DNA of 64,000 nucleotides from UBA1351 sp965140555 (lineage in GTDB: Bacteria > Bacillota > Clostridia > Lachnospirales > Vallitaleaceae): contig OZ223259.1 in NCBI GenBank assembly GCA_965140555.1, positions 2,666,001-2,730,000 of the forward strand, read 5' to 3'. Shown here one piece after another: positions 9,116 through 17,519 of this stretch. Position 1 is the first letter of the stretch, and each line of letters starts with the position of its first letter. The notes beneath the pieces are model-generated. The model was not told where the DNA came from. It did not search any database and saw nothing but the letters and a program-made list of their open reading frames with translations. Both the position numbers and the translations under genes were made by a program.

Positions 9116-9585
9116 AATATACTCCTTCTACCGGCTTCATAAAGATAATAGCCCTTGATATAAGTGGGCTGTTGCAGAAAACCGAGATTTGACCAAAAAG
9201 CATGACCGATTGTGTTATCGGCATGACAAGTCAGATAAATTTTATGTATGAGGTGAGTTCGAGATAAAACGGAAATAAGGTGTCGAACAATAGCACTTCC
9301 ATATCCCATACGTATATGTGAAGGGGCAACAAGCAATGTTTGAATCCAAAGATGCCGTCTTCCTACAGGAAAAAATCCCTTGATATATCCGACAAACCGG
9401 GACTGATCATCATACACCATAAAAGAAAAAGACTTATTTTCATCAAGAACATTTTGATTAAGAGTCGGAGACTTTGAATAGCGATAAAAGACATCTTCTT
9501 GTAATGATGTGATAAGTCGTTCGTCATCGGGAGTGGGTTTATAGAAAAACAATGGTTTAGATTGCTTGAGTTCAGACATATACAT
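9088..9585 (-). CDS. GNAT-family N-acetyltransferase
   Basis: 165 residues. The GNAT core is visible: a beta4 strand LWIQTLLVAPSHIRMGYGSAIVRHLI carrying the acetyl-CoA pyrophosphate loop (RMGYGSA, matching R/QxxGxG/A), then IYLTCHADNTIGHAFWSNLGF. It transfers acetyl groups to an unknown amine. AAAGGAGG precedes the ATG at 9585. It is the first gene of a two-gene unit with mutS2. The C-terminus after GYYLYEAGRRS is short but complete. Confidence 0.85.
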   Translation of the reverse strand: MYMSELKQSKPLFFYKPTPDDERLITSLQEDVFYRYSKSPTLNQNVLDENKSFSFMVYDDQSRFVGYIKGFFPVGRRHLWIQTLLVAPSHIRMGYGSAIVRHLISVLSRTHLIHKIYLTCHADNTIGHAFWSNLGFLQQPTYIKGYYLYEAGRRSILCTAKSTQH

Positions 9586-9690
9586 ACCGAACCTCCTTTA
9601 TCTACTATTTTACATGAAACATGTGGAGAATAAAAGTCTTTTTATTAGAATAAAATAGGTCTAAAGGACTAGACAAATAAAAATTCTATG

Positions 9691-9720
9691 TTACAATTAT
9701 ATTACAAGATATGATATAAT
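9691..9720 (+). promoter_or_regulatory. Promoter of the M23 peptidase/bactofilin operon
   Basis: TTACAA (9691-9696), an 18-bp spacer and a consensus TATAAT (9715-9720) leave an 80-base leader before the ATG at 9801. No riboswitch fold was recognised in the leader. Confidence 0.65.
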
Positions 9721-9800
9721 ATTTTTTGGAACTGAAACTCGTCGGTAGGGGGTTACATAGTAAGTAATATGTAAGATACTGACTGAAAGTAGGGATATCT

Positions 9801-11045
9801 ATGAACATGGGGATTAAGAAATCCACCAAAGAGCACAAGGTCAAAGGCAAAGGCTATGTTACGCTTATGTGTATAACGGATGCGACCAAAAGTGCCAGAA
9901 CAGTACGTATGCCGAAATGGCTACGTTTTCCGTTGATGATTTTGTTTGTATTCATCGTGTGGAAGTCTGTGTCCGTCTATGATTATGTAGTTTCGTTAGA
10001 AGCTGAATCCGAGGCCAATCGTGTAGCGATTATGGAACAGACGAAAGTCAATGAAGAAAAAGCAGAACAGATTAACGAACTTGAAGATAAACTTCAAAAT
10101 AGTACAGCAACAAAGGACGAGCAACTAAAGGCTCTCCAGGAAAAAGCAGTTGAATTGGGAACACGACTCCAAGATTTGGAACAGTATAGAAGTGAAATGC
10201 AACAGTATCGAGATGCTATTGATAATAGTCTAGGTGCTACAGGAACGAAAGACACGTCACTTTCTACATATAAAGATGATGAGACAACGTTAGCATTACA
10301 GAGAGAGACGGAAGAATTTGCATCATCCAATGAATTGGAGTTATCAAGTTCCGAAACGACCTATTTCGATACAACATTGTTAACATCAAGTATAAACGGA
10401 ACGATACAACAGGACGGAACAGCAGATCCGGAAGATACGATGCAAGACCAAGACGCTCCAATTATGAGTCGTGCATATAAACCGAATCAAAAAGATTTAA
10501 CTGTATCTGATGAGGATGCTTTTGCTGACGAGGTAGAAGAGTTATCAAGTTATTTGGATGAAATCACAGCAACGATTGATAATGACGCCCCCAAATATGA
10601 AGAAACGAATAAGTCTTTGGAAGGTATTATCCCTTATGTGGATGCCTATCCAAGTGTATTACCTATAAAAAATACGTATATAACAAGCCCCTTTGGCTAT
10701 AGAAAAAATCCATTTGGGCGCTATACATCCGAGTTCCATACCGGTGTAGACCTCAAAGCCACTTATCAAGAGGTGAGGGCAACAGGTGCCGGTAAAGTAG
10801 TATTTGCGGGATATGACGGTTCCTATGGTTATATGATACTGATAGACCATGGATATGGTTTACAGACGCGCTATGGACACAACTCTAAGTTATATGTGAG
10901 TGTGGGCGATAGAGTAAAACGTGGTGATGTTATTTCCAAGTCAGGGAATACCGGTCGATCTACCGGACCTCATTTGCATTATGAAGTTATCTTAAATGGA
11001 GAGCCACAAAACCCATTGAATTATGTTTATAAAGAAGGGAAATGA
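9801..11045 (+). CDS. Membrane-anchored M23 metallopeptidase
   Basis: 414 residues. A basic cytoplasmic N-terminus leads to one membrane helix (about 38-58), an extracellular coiled coil (about 65-130), a low-complexity linker, and an M23 LytM-type domain from about 285. Zinc ligands are visible in SEFHTGVDLK (His and Asp near 312-316) and GPHLHYEV (His near 391-393). It probably cuts peptide cross-links in peptidoglycan, or activates an amidase. It forms an operon with the adjacent bactofilin, a pairing known from cell-shape modules in which the bactofilin scaffold positions the M23 protein. Confidence 0.93.
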   Translation: MNMGIKKSTKEHKVKGKGYVTLMCITDATKSARTVRMPKWLRFPLMILFVFIVWKSVSVYDYVVSLEAESEANRVAIMEQTKVNEEKAEQINELEDKLQNSTATKDEQLKALQEKAVELGTRLQDLEQYRSEMQQYRDAIDNSLGATGTKDTSLSTYKDDETTLALQRETEEFASSNELELSSSETTYFDTTLLTSSINGTIQQDGTADPEDTMQDQDAPIMSRAYKPNQKDLTVSDEDAFADEVEELSSYLDEITATIDNDAPKYEETNKSLEGIIPYVDAYPSVLPIKNTYITSPFGYRKNPFGRYTSEFHTGVDLKATYQEVRATGAGKVVFAGYDGSYGYMILIDHGYGLQTRYGHNSKLYVSVGDRVKRGDVISKSGNTGRSTGPHLHYEVILNGEPQNPLNYVYKEGK

Positions 11046-11052
11046 CATTGAC

Positions 11053-11466
11053 ATGAGAGCATCCAAGAAGCCGAATTATGAACGTCCAGCGACGGTCATT
11101 GGCAAAGACACAACCTTAGAAACGGTGAAGTTACAGTCTAAATCATCGGTTCAAGTAAATGGAAAGATGATTGGCGATTTGGAAGTCGAAGCCAGTATTG
11201 TTGTCGGTGAAGAAGGTTTTGTTACAGGTAATTTATCTTCAGCTTTCTTACTAGTAGCCGGTCGTATTCAAGGGAATGTGACCGTAAGCCAACAAGTTCA
11301 TATGACAAAGACAGCCTCTATTCAAGGTGATGTTACTTGTGGCACGATTATTGTTGATGAAGGTGCTGTTATCAATGGTAATTGTACGATGACACAAACC
11401 GATACGAAGAAAAAAGGACTTCTTTCTTCCGGAAAATCCGGTAAGGAAACAGAGAAAGTGAGTTAA
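11053..11466 (+). CDS. Bactofilin
   Basis: 137 residues from the ATG at 11053, chosen because GGGAA at 11037-11041 gives the only reasonable ribosome binding site; an upstream ATG at 11023 lies inside the peptidase gene without one. The core (about 15-110) is the right-handed beta-helix of bactofilins with short hydrophobic repeats (IGDLEVEASIVVGEEGFVTGNL, GRIQGNVTVS, ASIQGDVTCG, AVINGNCTMT). A polar lysine-rich tail follows. Bactofilins polymerise without nucleotide at the membrane and scaffold wall enzymes, here most likely the adjacent M23 peptidase. Confidence 0.93.
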   Translation: MRASKKPNYERPATVIGKDTTLETVKLQSKSSVQVNGKMIGDLEVEASIVVGEEGFVTGNLSSAFLLVAGRIQGNVTVSQQVHMTKTASIQGDVTCGTIIVDEGAVINGNCTMTQTDTKKKGLLSSGKSGKETEKVS

Positions 11467-11550
11467 TTCAAGATAATTTATAGTTCGTTCACACTGTGTT
11501 AAAAACTTTAGTATATAATAATTATACATTATCAGACGGAGCGTGAAGGA

Positions 11551-11709
11551 ATGGATACAAACTCAATGTACGAAGGCTATGATTTGCAAGAATTACATGA
11601 AGCGGAAACGGTCAAGCGAACATTTTACACTGAGAAGGTAAAACGTGTTCAGAAACCGTGTACGGCTGTAAAACGATTTTATAAATGGATAATACGAATG
11701 CTGCCTTGA
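11551..11709 (+). CDS. 52-residue small protein upstream of a DUF692 protein
   Basis: An ORF of 52 residues (MDTNSMYEGYDLQELHEAE..., ending WIIRMLP) starts with ATG at 11551, nine bases after GGAG (11538-11541), and has its own TATAAT-like upstream element (11514-11519). It is acidic at the N-terminus, basic at the C-terminus and has one cysteine (KPC). I do not recognise the family. It ends inside the left arm of a terminator hairpin, as expected for a small monocistronic gene. The adjacent DUF692-type protein makes a modified-peptide precursor one possibility, unproven. Confidence 0.5.
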   Translation: MDTNSMYEGYDLQELHEAETVKRTFYTEKVKRVQKPCTAVKRFYKWIIRMLP

Positions 11710-11724
11710 TAGGCAGCATTTATT
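11698..11724 (+). terminator. Terminator/attenuator between the small ORF and the DUF692 gene
   Basis: ATGCTGCC (11698-11705) pairs with GGCAGCAT (11712-11719) around a 6-base loop, then TTATT. The left arm overlaps the small ORF stop codon. The T tract is short, so some read-through into the next gene is plausible. Confidence 0.7.
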
Positions 11725-11742
11725 ATGTCAGGAAGTGACTAT

Positions 11743-12657
11743 ATGTTATATGGATGTAATCTATCAAATAGCTTGCTTAGTTTACTGAATAAAGACCCGG
11801 AATTTTGTGATTTTATTAAAATTGGAGATTTTGGCCCAACACGAGAATTCATGAGTAAGGCTTATATATACAAGCCCCTATTGATTCATGGATTCGGCTG
11901 GTTTGAGTGCCTTGGTATGCATGACCTATCGAAGGTGAATTTTGAGTATATGAATCAGCGCTTATTAAATTTTGAATCTCCCCATCTTGGTGTGCATGCC
12001 CTTATTTATGACACAGATGTTGATGCAACACAAAGACATAGAGGGGCTACTCAAGGGGAAAGTCAGTTGGAGTTGAGTCTTTTTAACCATATGGTGTCCA
12101 TAGGACGTCTTTTTAAAGCAAAACTAGAGGTTCCTTTATTAATTGAGAATATGGATTATTCACCCTATTATTCTTATCCGGTAACCCATCCGATTACTGC
12201 CTCGCCGGATTTTATACGAAAGTTGTGTGAAGCTATTGATTGCGGATTTCTACTTGATATTGCTCATGCAAAGGTGTCGGCGTATCATTTGAATATTTCT
12301 TTGGAGTCCTATCTGGATCGTCTCCCATTAGACAGAGTGGTAGAAATCCATGCATCATCACCATCCTATACCCAGACAGAAGGTTATATTGACAAGCATT
12401 TATGTTTGGAAGCGGCAGAGTATGATTGTATACAGAAGCTATTGACACATCCCAAGATGATAACATCCCAAGGAATTTTAAAAAGTCTTCGTATCATGAC
12501 CCTAGAATATGGTACAATAGATAGAGAAAAGTCAAGCACTGCTATAGGAAGTGGAGGCATTGATTTGGAACAAGCAGGTATCAAAAGACAGATGGATACT
12601 TTGCGAGCTATTTTTGAAACGGTGAATGAGGCGGACCAAGACACGCCTCCTAATTAG
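11743..12657 (+). CDS. DUF692/MNIO-like TIM-barrel protein
   Basis: 304 residues from ATG 11743, which has AGGAAGTGA at the right distance; an in-frame ATG at 11725 lacks a ribosome binding site. Metal-ligand-like positions recur along a TIM barrel: LLIHGFG (about 52), LLIENMDYSP (about 132), LLDIAHAKVSAYHL (about 172), VVEIHASSP (about 202) and a D-x-H in YIDKHLC. This order resembles the DUF692 (multinuclear non-haem iron oxygenase, MbnB-like) superfamily. Known members modify cysteines in ribosomal peptides with a partner protein; no recognisable partner is next door. Assignment to the superfamily is moderate, substrate is unknown. Confidence 0.6.
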   Translation: MLYGCNLSNSLLSLLNKDPEFCDFIKIGDFGPTREFMSKAYIYKPLLIHGFGWFECLGMHDLSKVNFEYMNQRLLNFESPHLGVHALIYDTDVDATQRHRGATQGESQLELSLFNHMVSIGRLFKAKLEVPLLIENMDYSPYYSYPVTHPITASPDFIRKLCEAIDCGFLLDIAHAKVSAYHLNISLESYLDRLPLDRVVEIHASSPSYTQTEGYIDKHLCLEAAEYDCIQKLLTHPKMITSQGILKSLRIMTLEYGTIDREKSSTAIGSGGIDLEQAGIKRQMDTLRAIFETVNEADQDTPPN

Positions 12658-12668
12658 AAGGAGCCAAT

Positions 12669-13612
12669 ATGCAATTTATCGAAAGCATCCGAGAAAATGA
12701 TCAGATTGTTGACCATTATCTCTGTACCCAAAAGCAAGTACTAAAAACAAGAGCAGGTAAAACCTATTATTCACTTCGCCTGCAAGATAAGACAGGGACT
12801 ATTGACGGAAAAATTTGGGATTTGAATGACGGAATCGGACATTTTGAAACCGGTGATTATATTAAGATTGATGGTACGGTGGTTACATTTCAAGGCGGTC
12901 TTCAGCTCAATGTGCGTCGTGTACGTAAGAGCCAAGAAGGCGAGTATGAGCCGAAGGACTATATGCCGACGTCAAACTATGATATTAATGGCATGTACGA
13001 AGAACTCTTAGGTTTTATCGAAAAAATAGAAGATACTTATGTGAAACAACTCGTGGAAAAATTCTTTGTTGAGGATAAAGAAATGGTTAAGCTGTTTAAA
13101 AGCCATGGTGCGGCAAAGAGTGTTCATCATAATTTTTATGGTGGGTTATTGGAACATACCTTAGGCATTGTACGTATCTGTGATTTTCTTGCAGCCAGTT
13201 ATGATGAGGTGAATCGAGATATTCTTTTTGCAGGAGCCTTATTGCATGATATCGGAAAAACCGTTGAATTATCGGAACTTCCTCTTATAGAATACACCGA
13301 TGAAGGTCAGCTTCTAGGTCACATTATTATTGCCACGGAGTGGATTAGTGAGAAAGCCAAAGAGATTCCGGGATTTCCTAAGCAATTGGAGAACCTCATC
13401 AAACATTGTGTCTTGGCTCATCATGGCGAGTTAGAAGATATGGTTCTCCCAAAAAGCCGGCTATACTTGAAGCTATATTACTTCATTATGCGGACAATAT
13501 TGATGCCAAGGTGAAGACCTTCTCAACCATTATCGGTCAAGCAGACCAAGAAGATGATTGGGCCGGATACCAACGTCTTTTTGAAACCAATATTAGACGA
13601 ACACGTTATTAA
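12669..13612 (+). pseudogene. yhaM: yhaM, 3'-5' exoribonuclease, frameshifted
   Basis: The first 281-codon frame carries the OB-fold RNA-binding domain (about 10-90) and the HD phosphohydrolase domain (VHHNFYGGLLEHTLG, LLHDIGKT near 191, LAHHGELE). After HHGELE (13416-13436) the frame is lost. The expected YGSPKKPAILEAILLHYADNIDAK continues two bases out of phase and runs to 13612. Normal YhaM is about 310 residues, exactly the sum of the two parts. This is a single indel around 13434-13439 (two extra bases or one lost), either a real mutation or a sequence error. YhaM trims RNA 3' ends in Firmicutes. AAGGAG precedes the ATG. Confidence 0.88.
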
Positions 13613-13691
13613 AAAAAACTTATACAGTATATAGTTTTCATAGGTATTCATTAATAGGAATAAGAGATAAATTAAGAATTGAGGTACATGA

Positions 13692-15080
13692 ATGAGTAAT
13701 CAACCTTGTCCTGTGACAAAAAATGAAATTTATCCCCTAGAGATACATGCGTTGGGTTCAAACGGAGAGGGTATAGGTCGTATTGACGGCTATACCCTTT
13801 TTGTTGATGGAGCCATCATAGGGGATCATATTATGGCAAAAGTGATGAAGGCAAAGAAAAACTACGGTTTTGCTCGTCTTGTAGAAATCGTGAAGCCGTC
13901 AGATAACCGTATTGAGCCGGTATGTCCGGTAGCCCGTCAGTGTGGAGGATGTTCCTTGCAACAGATGCGCTACAAGGCTCAACTAGAGTACAAGGTATCC
14001 CAAATCAAGGATAATCTTGAGCGTATCGGTGGTCTCGCTAAAGAACATATTGATGCATCCTTTGAAGGTATAATCGGAGCAGATGACCCTTTTTATTACC
14101 GGAATAAGGTTCAATTCCCTGTACGTGATGAACATGGACAGATATGCATCGGTTTCTATGCCAAGCATTCTCATCGTATCGTAGAAACACCCCGATGTTA
14201 TATTCAAGATATCTATAATGAACAAATTGTTGAAGTTATACGTAACTATATGGTGGACTATGGGGTAAGTGCCTATAATGAGCAGTTGCACAAAGGTTTG
14301 GTACGCCATCTAGTGATTCGCAATACATCCGATCGTCGCAAGTTTCAGGTGACTGTTGTTATTAACGGAGATAAACTTCCCCATGAGGAAGCCTTAATTG
14401 AGGCGATGAAAAAGCTGGATAAGGTCGAGAATTTGAATGTGAACGTGAATAGGGAACGTACAAATGTAATCATGGGAAGAAAGCTTGATACGTTGTATGG
14501 AGAAGCCTATCTCACGGATGATATTAAGGATATAGCGTATCAAATATCCCCGTTATCCTTCTATCAAGTTAATCCGGAACAAACGACAAAGCTCTACGAG
14601 AAAGCTTTGGATTATGCTGAGTTAACGGGACATGAACGGGTGTATGACCTATATTGTGGTATCGGAACCATTTCACTCTTCTTAGCCCAAAAGGCAAAAG
14701 AAGTTCATGGTGTGGAAATTATTCCCCAGGCAATAGAAGATGCTAGGGATAATGCGGTATTGAACCAGATAGATAATGTGTTTTTCCATGTTGGCAAGTC
14801 AGAAGACATCATGCCTAGACTCTATAAAGAAGAAGGCATTCAAGCCGATGTAGTTGTGGTCGATCCACCAAGAAAAGGTTGTGAAGCCTCTCTTATTGAA
14901 ACCATTGCAACAATGGCACCGGAGCGCGTTATCTATGTCTCCTGTGACCCGGCGACCCTTGCAAGAGATGTGAAATTGTTTGATGAATTGGGATATAGGG
15001 TGGATAAAGTCACGGGAGTGGATATGTTTCCGATGACGACACATGTGGAGACTTGTTTGTCGTTAAAAAAAATTAGATAA
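13692..15080 (+). CDS. rlmD: 23S rRNA (uracil-C5)-methyltransferase RlmD/RlmCD, with a replaced C-terminus
   Basis: 462 residues. An N-terminal TRAM domain (about 1-65) is followed by an iron-sulfur cysteine cluster (CPVARQCGGC near 77) and a Rossmann methyltransferase domain with VYDLYCGIGTISLFLA (near 318), VVVDPPRKGC (near 392) and the catalytic VSCDPATLARD (near 416). It makes m5U in 23S rRNA using SAM. The conserved end MTTHVE is followed by TCLSLKKIR, which is not the usual VVLMS-type ending. The last codons after 15050 appear to be supplied by the inserted element A, and the stop overlaps the recombinase stop by 8 bases. Confidence 0.93.
   Translation: MSNQPCPVTKNEIYPLEIHALGSNGEGIGRIDGYTLFVDGAIIGDHIMAKVMKAKKNYGFARLVEIVKPSDNRIEPVCPVARQCGGCSLQQMRYKAQLEYKVSQIKDNLERIGGLAKEHIDASFEGIIGADDPFYYRNKVQFPVRDEHGQICIGFYAKHSHRIVETPRCYIQDIYNEQIVEVIRNYMVDYGVSAYNEQLHKGLVRHLVIRNTSDRRKFQVTVVINGDKLPHEEALIEAMKKLDKVENLNVNVNRERTNVIMGRKLDTLYGEAYLTDDIKDIAYQISPLSFYQVNPEQTTKLYEKALDYAELTGHERVYDLYCGIGTISLFLAQKAKEVHGVEIIPQAIEDARDNAVLNQIDNVFFHVGKSEDIMPRLYKEEGIQADVVVVDPPRKGCEASLIETIATMAPERVIYVSCDPATLARDVKLFDELGYRVDKVTGVDMFPMTTHVETCLSLKKIR
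15039..15050 (+). repeat. Left attachment core (attL) of element A
   Basis: ACACATGTGGAG, encoding T-H-V-E of RlmD, is identical to 20056-20067. The flanking bases differ on both sides (G/C upstream, A/T downstream), so the shared core is exactly 12 bp. The true crossover dinucleotide must lie inside it. Confidence 0.8.
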
Positions 15081-16566
15081 CCGTGTCAAAGGCGGGGGCG
15101 AACTTGTAGTAGATTACAGGTTCGCCTTTTTCAGTTACTTCGATTTTTTCAACTAATTGTGTAAGTGCATCTTTGGTTAAAGTGTCAAACTTTAATATCG
15201 ATTCTAATTTAATACGCAGTTGTTCAAAATGTGCTGTAGATGGCTTTTCTTGTATTGATGCCTTAAGAGCATCAATTTTATTTTCGATGATAGAAAGTTC
15301 ATCAGCATTTAATATCATTGCAATATCAAAATCCTTTTTTGAAATGGAATTGTCTGCAAGTAGGGTGATGAAATTACCTCTTCGAGAAATCAAAGTATCT
15401 TTTTTTACAGTCATCTTATTTAATTCCTTCTGCGCCTTCTTGTTAACAGATTCATATTTACTTGTGACCTTTTTCAAAATGCTGTCTGTATTAATGTTCT
15501 TAGCAAGTTTTCTAATGTCAGAAAGAATGAGGTCAATGAGGTATTCTTCTTTTATTAAATGTGATGAGCACTCCTCTTTACCCTGTTTTCCATGCCTTCC
15601 ACAAATATAGCCTATTCTATTAGCACGATAATGAAATCCACTTCCACAGTCAGCACACTCTAAAATACCAGTGAATAAGTGTTTTTCACCTTTGGAGATA
15701 GCATGATTCCTTCGGCGTAAAAGTCTAATATCTTGTGCCTTTTTCCAGACTGAATATTCTATGATAGCTTCGTGAGTCCCTTCGACTACTATTTGTTCCT
15801 CTTCGGGTATTGGTTGACGTTTTTTCAAGACTACAGATGTTGTAGTTTCTTTATGAAAAACTAAGTCACCAATATAGACACGGTTTGCAAGGATTTTACT
15901 AATTGTACTGCCATGCCATAATGAACCTGCATCACTTTTTCCAGATAGAATAGATGGTGTAGGTAATGATAGAGAGGTAAGGTGCTTTGCAATTCTTTCA
16001 GTACCCCATCCAGAAATATACTTGCTGTAGATTAGTTGCACGATTTCTGGGGAAACATCATCTCGGACATAAAGCTTTTTGTTTTCTAAGTAGTAACCGT
16101 ATGGCGGCAGGCTACCAAGAAACTCACCATTCTTGTATTTTGCCTTATAAGCCATTTTAATTCGTTCTGATGTATGTTGAGACTCTTGTTCATATAACCA
16201 TACATAAACACCAAAAAGTCCTCTTTTGGAGGGGTCCCGTGTATCAAGCACGCTATCGAGTGTTACAATGTGTACATTATGCAGTAAGGTCAAATCTCGT
16301 ATTTTATAGGAGAGGGAACCATTTCTTGCTAATCTGGAAAGTTCTTTACTCACTATCATATCAAACTTATTTGATTCGATATCATTTATTAATGAAATAA
16401 GTCCTTCCCTTTTTTCTGTGGTACCTGATTCAACATCTTTATATACCTTATATAGAGTAAAGCCTTCTTGTTCTATGTATTGCTTAATGAGTTCGATTTG
16501 ATTTGTAAGAGAATCCTTCTGTTCATCTCTACCAGTGGAAACTCTAATGTATGCCGCTACTTTCAT
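15073..16566 (-). CDS. Large serine recombinase (integrase) of element A
   Basis: 497 residues from ATG 16566, which has GGAGG directly upstream; in-frame codons further upstream lie within the preceding small ORF. The resolvase domain has AAYIRVSTGRDEQKDSL (nucleophile Ser10) and SRLARNGSLS. It is followed by a recombinase domain (about 160-260), a zinc ribbon (ILECADCGSGFHYRANR...YICGRHGKQG) and a coiled coil (about 375-460). It catalyses site-specific integration at the rlmD 3' end and, with a directionality factor, excision. Its C-terminal codons form the rlmD terminator on the other strand, and it abuts attL. Confidence 0.94.
   Translation of the reverse strand: MKVAAYIRVSTGRDEQKDSLTNQIELIKQYIEQEGFTLYKVYKDVESGTTEKREGLISLINDIESNKFDMIVSKELSRLARNGSLSYKIRDLTLLHNVHIVTLDSVLDTRDPSKRGLFGVYVWLYEQESQHTSERIKMAYKAKYKNGEFLGSLPPYGYYLENKKLYVRDDVSPEIVQLIYSKYISGWGTERIAKHLTSLSLPTPSILSGKSDAGSLWHGSTISKILANRVYIGDLVFHKETTTSVVLKKRQPIPEEEQIVVEGTHEAIIEYSVWKKAQDIRLLRRRNHAISKGEKHLFTGILECADCGSGFHYRANRIGYICGRHGKQGKEECSSHLIKEEYLIDLILSDIRKLAKNINTDSILKKVTSKYESVNKKAQKELNKMTVKKDTLISRRGNFITLLADNSISKKDFDIAMILNADELSIIENKIDALKASIQEKPSTAHFEQLRIKLESILKFDTLTKDALTQLVEKIEVTEKGEPVIYYKFAPAFDTVI
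15097..15131 (+). terminator. Element-borne terminator for rlmD
   Basis: GGCGAACTTGTA (15097-15108) pairs with TACAGGTTCGCC (15115-15126) with one G-U pair and a 6-base loop, followed by TTTTT. It lies within the antisense recombinase coding sequence, 16 bases after the rlmD stop. The element thus supplies both a new C-terminus and a new terminator. Confidence 0.85.
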
Positions 16567-16567
16567 G

Positions 16568-16714
16568 TTAATCCTCCTTCTGAATAGCGACAATATCCTT
16601 ATCGCTATTATAGTCTTCGTTAATAAGTCTTTCAAGTTCAGCCTCGATTATGGATGTAAGAATTTCTATGTAGGAAATTCCATCTCCATTAAAATGACGT
16701 TCAATATTTTTCAT
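16568..16714 (-). CDS. 48-residue small protein preceding the recombinase
   Basis: The ATG at 16714 follows a strong AAGGAGG. The protein begins MKNIERHFNGDGISYIEIL and ends with the TAA at 16568, one base before the recombinase ATG, whose ribosome binding site lies in its last codons. It is acidic, mostly helical and has no cysteine. I do not recognise a named family. Position and coupling suggest a recombinase accessory or directionality factor. Confidence 0.7.
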   Translation of the reverse strand: MKNIERHFNGDGISYIEILTSIIEAELERLINEDYNSDKDIVAIQKED

Positions 16715-17322
16715 AGTCAGTACCTCCTTGTTTTAAGAAGTCGCACTGACTATATGAATTGTTGTGAAATAATTAGAATTAGTTCGAGGTTGATTTGAAG
16801 AGGAGAAATAATATAAGTAGATGGGCGGGAGACCCCACCCAGTGCCTAGCGAATAAAAAGCATTAATACTATAGAAGGTTACCCTTGTTATGCCTGCATC
16901 AAATTTTAATGAAATTTCCAAAGAACAATAGGGCTTCTTAAAGGCATATAAATAGTAGGATTAGATATGGCAAATAAAAACATAATAAAATATAGATATT
17001 GTCTATCTATTATGGTTGGTGTATTAAGTACCGTATCAGTAGGTCTATATTAGCTTTTTAAGCCATTTGAATTAGAGAGGAGTATAAAGGTATACCCTGT
17101 ATAAGACTTTAGTAAAGAAACTTATAGGTGGTGGTATCTGTCAGGAGAAACTTATTAGGAGTGTTGTCTCTAAGCCTATTGAATATATGCTAAATGAGGG
17201 GAATCCAAACGGAATTGTATATACCTATGTGAACTTTTATTTACACAAATATGTTAATGACTGCACATTTTTACTTATATTAATGATGTAACAGTCAATT
17301 CAATTTTCTAAGGAGATTACAG
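16715..17322. other. Gene-poor stretch of element A
   Basis: I see no supported gene here. There is a GC-rich hairpin at about 16821-16841 (TGGGCGGG...CCCACCCA) in a run otherwise poor in GC. An untranslated-looking open stretch (about 17089-17290) has no start codon or ribosome binding site. The hairpin could be a transposon end or terminator. Confidence 0.5.
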
Positions 17323-17499
17323 ATGAGAGACAAATTCGATTTACCTGAAATGCTTTCAATTCAAGAAGTGGCAGATAGACTTAATGTCAACTATGTCACT
17401 GTATTTAGATGGGTAAAAAGCGGAGAGGTTGAAGCTGTACGTATCGGTAGAAAAATTTGGAGAATTCCAAGAGAAAGTTATCTTAAGCTCGTCAACTAA
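17323..17499 (+). CDS. Excisionase-like helix-turn-helix protein
   Basis: 58 residues beginning MRDKFDLPEMLSIQEVADRL and containing NVNYVTVFRWVKSGEVEAVRIGRKIWRIP, the compact winged HTH of the excisionase/MerR-like (HTH_17) group. AAGGAGA lies 6-10 bases before the ATG. In serine- and tyrosine-recombinase elements such proteins bind att sites or regulate the element, so this is a candidate directionality factor alongside the 48-residue ORF. A hairpin (GCTCGTCAA/TTGATGAGC, 17487-17515) followed by CATCTTTT probably terminates it. Confidence 0.85.
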   Translation: MRDKFDLPEMLSIQEVADRLNVNYVTVFRWVKSGEVEAVRIGRKIWRIPRESYLKLVN

Positions 17500-17519
17500 T
17501 AATTGATGAGCATCTTTTA

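Noticed and set aside
9721..9800. Riboswitch or T-box in the leader of the M23 peptidase gene
   Set aside because: The 80-base leader is too short and lacks the T-box sequence or a recognisable aptamer.
17089..17290. A possible gene in the gap of element A
   Set aside because: The open frame has no start codon and no ribosome binding site, and its translation resembles nothing I know.
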